Shown in pieces: positions 57,721 through 64,000 of a stretch of 64,000 bases of DNA; position 1 is the first letter of the stretch, and the number at the start of each line of letters is the position of its first letter. A program made the position numbers and the translations under genes. Below the pieces are notes generated by a model. It had not been told where the DNA came from. It was given only the letters and a program-made list of their open reading frames with translations, and searched no databases. The DNA lies in NCBI GenBank assembly GCA_023101885.1, contig JALPQD010000138.1, forward strand, positions 4,316,903-4,380,902, given 5' to 3'. The stretch comes from Typhlomys cinereus (Eukaryota > Chordata > Mammalia > Rodentia > Platacanthomyidae).

Positions 57721-58965
57721 GTTTCTTGGCTTGTTCCTGCTCCAATGAGATGTTTGGATGTTCTACTACCAGGACTTAGATAATTGTATCTGTTTATTTG
57801 CAAGTCCACGTCAAACTAAATTTTACAAATAGAATTTGCTTCCACCACCCTCTTTTTTCCCACATGGAACTAATGCCAAAGCCTACAAATTTCTTCACAC
57901 ACAGCAATTCTCTCCAAAGATTTGGCAACAGAAGGTATCGTCAGAGGATTTGGAACTGCAGATCTATCAATCCCTGGCCAATTCAGGGTGACAAAAGTAA
58001 GTAAATTAATCCTTCTAACATCACCAAACAGAGAAAAGGGGATCAATGGAAATTCAATAGGGACTTCCAGAAGTGTACTAAAGTTTGCTCTCTACCACAT
58101 CTTCCACGAGAAGCATCTCTAACACTCAGTCTCATTAAGAGCCATCGACTCTTCCAAACGTTTTTTCAAATATTGCTTTTGGTAGGCTGTATAATGGTCT
58201 CACGCAGAACCAGGACCACTGAGAGGTGGCTAAGAGGTTGATTTCAATTCAGCATAAGACTAAGCTTTCAGATAACTTATTCTGGAATGGGGAAGTAATT
58301 GAATTAGGTGAAATTTGAGATTGCAATGCAACCTATTAACTTATTAAAGTCAAAGTGCAACCCTATTCACAAGATAATTATAACAGATGTGACCATATAC
58401 AAGAGCAGAAAAGGCAATTTTTGTTCACACAAAAAGAACAAGACAGTACAGAAAGCCCAAGCTTCACAAGATCAACCAAAAGAACGACATCAGAAGTAAA
58501 AACAAAGATGGGCAAGGCAAGGGAACAATAAGAACCCATAAGGCACCATAATGAACAAGACAGCATGCTTTCTCCCCAGGACCAGTCTTCTGGACACTGG
58601 CTTCCATGACTGGTCTGCAAGCTCCAGCCATCTGTTTTGTGGAAGGCCACCAGAGCTAATGACCTCTTGCTTCTTCACACTGCTGAGGTCTCCCAGAGAG
58701 ATGCCTACAAAGGTGCATCTGACTTGACTTCATTTGTCTACAGCATCTCTGAACACTCAGTAGCCCATGACAACATCACAGTATCCAAAGATCAAGTCTA
58801 CATGCCCTTCCATCCAGGGTTTCCCCGACCTTTTTGATTATACATGATGCAGGGGCAGGCACTCTGCACCATCTTAAAAATAGGACTGTTCTTCAGAAAA
58901 ACACACAGGCTTCGCAATGTGACAGGTCTGGGTCTGAAGCTGTTATCAGCAACTTACTACTAAGC
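57721..58965. other. Gene-free interval, nothing recognised
   Basis: No repeat or gene identified. Frames on both strands at 58378-58678 have no recognisable homolog. Confidence 0.35.
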
Positions 58966-58969
58966 AGGT

Positions 58970-59014
58970 TGTGTGTGTGTGTGTGGGTGTGTGTGTGTGT
59001 GTGTGTGTGTGTGG
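58970..59014. repeat. (GT)n microsatellite
   Basis: GT repeat with a single GGGT interruption near 58985. Confidence 0.95.
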
Positions 59015-59883
59015 TGTGGGTGTTTTGTTGTGTTTTGTTGGTATTAAAATTATTTTTAATTCAGAAAGTGGAACCTGGGGTTGTCCATCTGAAAAACTGG
59101 AACTATGTAATTCTTTAGGAATTCAGAGAACAAGGAAGAACACTCAATCCATGTTCATATCTGCTTCCTCCTCTATCTCCTTTGACTGTGTGTACCCTTC
59201 AAGAAGACAGATTCTTTCTCCAACAGGGTGTGACACTTTAAAAATAGAACACATCTTCAACGATGGCTATGTGATCTATATAAAATAAGGTACCGTCTGC
59301 CAACTAAATAAATAGAGGAGAGCATGTACTTGTTCCCGTTCTAATTTAATCTATCTGAGCCTGCCCAAGGCTGGGAGGTAAGCATGGCTTTCACTCTGCC
59401 CTTGGTACATGGAGCCCACTGAATTAGTCTCAGTTCATCCTTGTGATGTCATGCTCATGTCCCCCTAATAAGCTGAAAGCAGTTTGCAGAGACTGGAGAT
59501 TAGTGGAATCTCATAACCAGCAAATTCCTGTTTACCTTAAATGTTCTGGGCAACTTGCTATTCTACTTAATAAAGAGCTAGTGTGATTGTGTCCATTACC
59601 CAGTTGCAAAGAACTCAAGCTCATCAGAAATGTACAAAACACAACAATGAAATGCTTAGTGATCGGGAGCTGCAAATGGAGGGCTGGAGGCGGGGTAGGG
59701 CGCACGAGAAGGATGGAACACCTCCTCTCACTTGAGGGTGTTCTGTCTGCCCTGTCATGATGTTCTGGAACCTGATTTCAAACATTCAAAGACTTTGAAC
59801 TAACTCCTTTCTGATTTCTTTTTCACTACGATGTAGGAAAAAGTAGTTGTTTTGACTTTTCCTTCATAACTCTCTCTCTCTAA

Positions 59884-59884
<1 letters not shown>
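59015..59884. other. Gene-free interval, nothing recognised
   Basis: No supported feature. Confidence 0.3.

Positions 59885-59943
<59 letters not shown>
59885..59943. repeat. (GT)n microsatellite
   Basis: An uninterrupted GT run of about 58 bases, preceded by a short (CT)n run at 59870-59880. Confidence 0.97.
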
Positions 59944-59946
<3 letters not shown>

Positions 59947-60890
59947 CGTACAATGCCTGATGTCCTGTGGGTCATGATGAATGGGTGGGTCATCCAAGTT
60001 AGATTTCCCAGTCCTCTCTGGCTCTACATGGGTAAACAGAGTTATTCAGAATATACAAGTATTCCTTGATAGCCAGATAGTTTTTTGGTTTGCTTATTTT
60101 TTTAGAAATAACTTTTCTATTTTTAAGGAAAATGGTAATTTGCTGTGAAAAACAGAAAACACAGCCAAGAGGAAAATGCAAAGCAGCGTTTGTAATGCAC
60201 CATCTGAGATGATTACTCTCGATACTCTGAAGCTTTCCTAGACATAAAGATATTCAAGAAATAGACCTCCTAATCTTAAGATGCAGCGGTATCGTTTTTC
60301 CCCCTTTATAACAGTATGCTATGACAGCTTCCTATATAATATTCTTTTTCCACATACTCTTATGACTGCAAAGGATCCCAGGTAATGCCAAACCCTAGTT
60401 TATTTTTGAAAGCAACACCCTTATTTCAAGAAGAAAAGAACATTTCTAGCTAAATCGTTACTTTCTTCAAGTGTCTTCTACTAGAATTAATTCTTCAGGG
60501 GTGAAAATGAAGGTCATTGATTTTAAAAACTTTCATAATTGTATGCTGCCCCTCCAAAGATGGAAAAAGAAAGTATACTGCTGTTTTATTTTATGGAGTT
60601 TTCCCCCCCCTGTTCCCGGAAGCTAAAAAAAAATCTTTGATTCGGGAATTTATATCTTATTCATCTCCTTTATGATAAGCCCATGTTAAAATAAGTGTAT
60701 TAACCCCAAGCTTTGATTCATAAACTAGCCAGTTCTGGAATTCTTTCCTGTGTCAAAGCTTGAATTTAGTTTTCCCTAAATTTGGGTCCCTAACAGTCTA
60801 GGGGAATGCCTTAGACTGTTGCAGCTAAAAAGCAGAGATCTATGCTTCTTGTCTCTGCTGACAAAATACTTGTCCCATCCTGAAAAAACT
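59944..60890. other. Gene-free interval, nothing recognised
   Basis: AT-rich unique-looking DNA. Confidence 0.35.
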
Positions 60891-60892
60891 AT

Positions 60893-61080
60893 AATATCAG
60901 GACTGGCAAGAGCGTTCAGAGCGTAAGACACCTGCTCACGAACCTAGGAACTTATGTTCCATCCCTGGAAGCCCATATATAAGGAGAGGACTAAAAGTTG
61001 TTCCCTGATCTCCACCCACGTGCCATGTGCCTCTCCTTTCCTTTCTCTCTTCCCCTCAAATAAAATATTTTTAAAAAGGC
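60893..61080 (+). mobile_element. tRNA-derived SINE (B3-like)
   Basis: 'atcaggactggcaagagcgt', 'gttccatccctggaagccca' and 'tgatctccacccacgtgcca', with an A-rich tail 'tcaaataaaatattttt', follow the B3/B2-type order in plus orientation. Confidence 0.65.
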
Positions 61081-61385
61081 ATGATATCTCTCTTCACATA
61101 CACCATAGAAAGGTTATTTAAAGAAAAATCATAATGTCCATGCATACATATATGAGTAATTAACAACATGCAAGGAAATGAATTAGTATGAAATCAAAAT
61201 GGAGTTCTCCACGGAGGAAGGAAGGACTTCTAGGGTTTCTGGAAATCAAAAGGTATCTCTATCATCAACCCACTCTACATATTAGTCTGGTATGACTTTC
61301 TAAATCTCACTTTTTTAAATTTTATAGTAAAAAAGTCTTAAAAATACAAACGCTACCATTTAATGTTTTCTAAAGCCAAAGTACT
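61081..61385. other. Gene-free interval, nothing recognised
   Basis: No supported feature. Confidence 0.3.
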
Positions 61386-61545
61386 ATACTCTGTATTTTA
61401 CAAATTATATACCATTATTCCAAATATCCCTCTAAGGAATTTTCTTCTAGGTGAGGAGACCAAAGCTTAGAAACGTTAAGCTGCCCCTTATCCCAGAGCT
61501 GTGGGGATGGCTTTAAAACTATTCTCTGATGCTTACGGACGTCTG
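61386..61545 (+). mobile_element. MIR SINE relic
   Basis: 'tgaggagaccaaagcttaga', 'aacgttaagctgccccttat' and 'cccagagctgtggggatgg' follow MIR in plus orientation. Confidence 0.55.
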
Positions 61546-62470
61546 ATCTACTCAAGCACTCATCCTCGGCCACCACATCATCTTTCTAAGCATTAAAGAT
61601 AAAACAGGGGTGTTTCCACTCCTCAGAGTACAAGGGTTAATGCTATAAGCACAGTGCTGCAGCAGGCGCCACAGAACTTACAAAGTGGGAAGATAGGCAG
61701 AACTGGAGCAGTGTAATGACTGAGGCCTGATAGAAGAAAAGCTAACAGGTCAAGGGAACAAACAGCAGTATTCAAGGCGGAGGAGACAGGATATTGAGTC
61801 CCCGATGTCCTAGGGAGGTTGGAACATGAAGAGTAGAAGTAATTATGACAGATCAGTCTGGAGCTAAGAATAACAACAGGAAGCTACTGAAGGGTTTTAA
61901 TTAAACGTGTTGTTGTACAGGGATTTGATTAGGCTTGCATTTTGAAAAGAATAAATTAAAAAGGGAGCCTACACAGAGGCAGACTGACTGATACTGCTAC
62001 AGTCGCGACCTGGAAATATGGAGAGAAGTGAGGCAGGCAAGGAGCTCAGGAGGTAAGACACAGTCAGGAGGTATGAGGTGTCGGAGAACACTCTGCTTCT
62101 GGCTGGGGGGACATAACTTCTGGAAGCACCGCTCACTGACCAGATGCCGGAGAAGACACTGATCACACGCCGCCTTAGACGGGAGTTTCTGGAAGCATTG
62201 GGACTACAGAACAGAATGTCAAGTCGAGCAGCTGAATAAATGAGTCTAAAGAATCCTGAAGTCCCTAACAGTTACTGTTCAGGGATCACAGTAAGACTGA
62301 CTCAAGAGGGAGAATATAAAAATAAGACCAAGTATGACCAAAATTCAAAGGAGAAAACAAAGCTTTCTATCTGATATCTGAGCTATCAAAAATCTCAGAA
62401 AGAAAACGGTTTATTAAAATAGGGGATTGAAGGGGGGGAGAATATTAACTCTCCCTTTGAGAAAAGAAAT
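61546..62470. other. Gene-free interval, nothing recognised
   Basis: No gene or confident repeat. Confidence 0.35.
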
Positions 62471-62473
62471 TCA

Positions 62474-62772
62474 TGAGGACTGGGTACAGCCCAGCAGTTA
62501 CAGCGCTTGCCACTTAGGCAAAAAGACCAAAGTTCAGATCCCTAGATCCCATGTAAAGTGCTGGGCAGGTATGGTGGCCTACCTGTAATTCCCACGAGGC
62601 AGAGCCTGGAAGATCCCAAAGCAAAGCTGGCTAGCCAGATCACCCCTATCTGTGAGCTCTAGGTTCAATTAGGGATCTCTTATAAGGTAGAAGCACTTAT
62701 TGGATACTAACCTTGGACCTTCACACACATACATATGAAAACACACATAGAGGGTGAAAAGTACAAAAATTG
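62474..62772 (+). mobile_element. tRNA-derived SINE (B4/B2-like)
   Basis: 'gaggactgggtacagcccag', 'aaagttcagatccctagatc', 'gtaattcccacgaggcagag' and an ACACAT-rich tail (62718-62748) give a SINE in plus orientation. Confidence 0.65.
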
Positions 62773-63039
62773 TAGTTAAGTTAGACATGAAAATTGTCAA
62801 CTAATTTTCCAAAATGTATATTCGATACTAAAATAGAAAGCTTATTAACTAGATTGCAACCTAAATAAGTCCACGTCTTACTCTAATAGTACACAAACCA
62901 CTGTGTTTTTTCTCCTTTGCCTCAAAAGCATTTTACTGCAAATTACTACACACATTTTCCCCTTGCACCCAGCTTCTGCATATTGGTGCATGGAACATTC
63001 AGGCAAACAAATGTGCCACCAGGACTGGCCAGTGCCTAC
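62773..63039. other. Gene-free interval
   Basis: Nothing recognised. Confidence 0.3.
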
Positions 63040-63262
63040 AGGAGCTTCTAAGTACAGACTGGTCTGGCAAGTAAGGATTGTCCCTCTCTCAGCCATTATG
63101 TAGAGATGGTGTGGATAGTTCCCCCAGCCTTGGTGTTGGTGCGTGCTCTCCTGTCCAGTTGGACTGAGAACTGTAACCTGACTATCAGTAAGAAAATAAA
63201 CCCCTTGTTCCCTTAAGCTGTTTGATGATCATTTATTAGCAATCATGTAGGCGAACTGCACC
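63040..63262 (+). mobile_element. Truncated MaLR/ERVL-like LTR
   Basis: It matches the right half of 28805-29253: 'ggtctggcaagtaaggattg', 'gtgttggtgcgtgctctcct', 'cttgttcccttaagctgttt' and 'tttattagcaatcatgtagg'. The left half is missing. Confidence 0.65.
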
Positions 63263-63874
63263 ACGGCTACATTCCTGATGCTTTCAGGAAAGCTCCACTG
63301 TACTTGGAGAAACTACAGGAACATATCCCGGGACTAAGTCATGACTCTCTGGTATCTGGGATGCCACAAGGAAGGTCTGCAAACTTACCCCCGACTTCCC
63401 CCATTTTCTTCCCCTCACTTCCCCCATTTTTTGCATTTAACCAATCAACATTAATTTGAAAGTGACCTAACCATGAAGGATAAAACTCGAAGTTCTGGGT
63501 TTGTATGGGTTCCCCTCCCCTTCATGACTGCAGTTGCAGGGTTATTTTGTGGGTAAATCAGATTTGTGCATAGTGGTTTTAACACCAAAGCCTTTAGCAG
63601 ATGCTATGCATTTTTCTCAATTCTGTGCCCTCTGCAGCAAATCTGCTGAGTCGCCTTTTTTATACAACTGCGTGCACCCATTCTGACTACAAGAAAGCAT
63701 GCATTTTTAAAAAATCTAGGGCACTGCCTGACCACGAAAGCTTAAATATTAACCATAATGTAACATCAATTACCAAGGTGACATCATAGCATGCACTCCA
63801 AACAAAATGCTGCCTGACATTCAAGAATTGTACTGTTTTGATTAGTCTGGCTGATCAGTAGACTCCTAGAATCC
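63263..63874. other. Gene-free interval, nothing recognised
   Basis: No supported feature. Confidence 0.35.
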
Positions 63875-64000
63875 CTGTCATATTTTGAATGTGAGGTGTC
63901 CCCCACAGACTCAAAAAATGTACTTCAATCCTCAGATGATATTAATGTGTGGGAAGGTTGTGGCACTTTTAGAAGGTGGAGCCTTCTGGAGGAAGGACTG
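63875..64000 (+). mobile_element. Start of a rodent ERV-like LTR, cut by the window edge
   Basis: 'attttgaatgtgaggtgtcc', 'cccacagactcaaaaaatgt' and 'gtggagccttctggaggaag' match the opening part of a common rodent LTR family. The element continues past the window. Confidence 0.5.

Overview
This window is mammalian nuclear DNA from a rodent. It carries B1-, B3- and B4-like SINEs, rodent L1 3' ends, ERVL/MaLR-like LTRs, many old MIR and L2 relics, and long (GT)n, (GA)n and (GGAA)n tracts. The youngest SINE family (tRNA-like head, CA-rich tail, intact target-site duplications) does not look like the mouse or rat consensus as I remember it. I therefore favour a myomorph rodent outside Mus/Rattus but do not assign a species. 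All family names here come from recognition by eye, not from a database search.

There is one protein-coding gene, C11orf87 (neuronal single-pass membrane protein), on the minus strand. Its 201-codon CDS is uninterrupted at 38197-38802 in a CpG island. I infer a two-exon model. A non-coding first exon ends at a GT donor at 40171-40172, just inside a promoter with a perfect palindromic CRE at 40346-40353. A 1.1 kb intron ends at a strong acceptor at 39076-39077. A large second exon holds the whole CDS and a long 3' UTR that may reach the AATAAA signals near 33.5 kb. CREs bind CREB/ATF-type factors, and a possible split REST-like site lies in the 3' UTR; both would suit a neuronal gene.

Layout. 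0-30 kb: gene-free and repeat-dense. It includes a U1 snRNA retropseudogene (2038-2199), a 5'-truncated L1 inside an unusually long ~134-bp duplication (13377-15226), a ~200-bp inverted duplication (10397-11507), several SINEs, MIR/L2 relics and LTRs. 30-43 kb: a block in which I see almost no transposable elements, centred on C11orf87. 43-64 kb: gene-free and repeat-dense again, with a 0.6 kb polypurine tract joined to a C-rich tract (50.8-51.9 kb), an LTR carrying an internal minisatellite (52.1-52.9 kb), and a 21/20-nt hairpin (57234-57294).

I found no CRISPR array, operon, tRNA gene or novel multi-gene system. The interest lies in repeat biology and in regulation of C11orf87.
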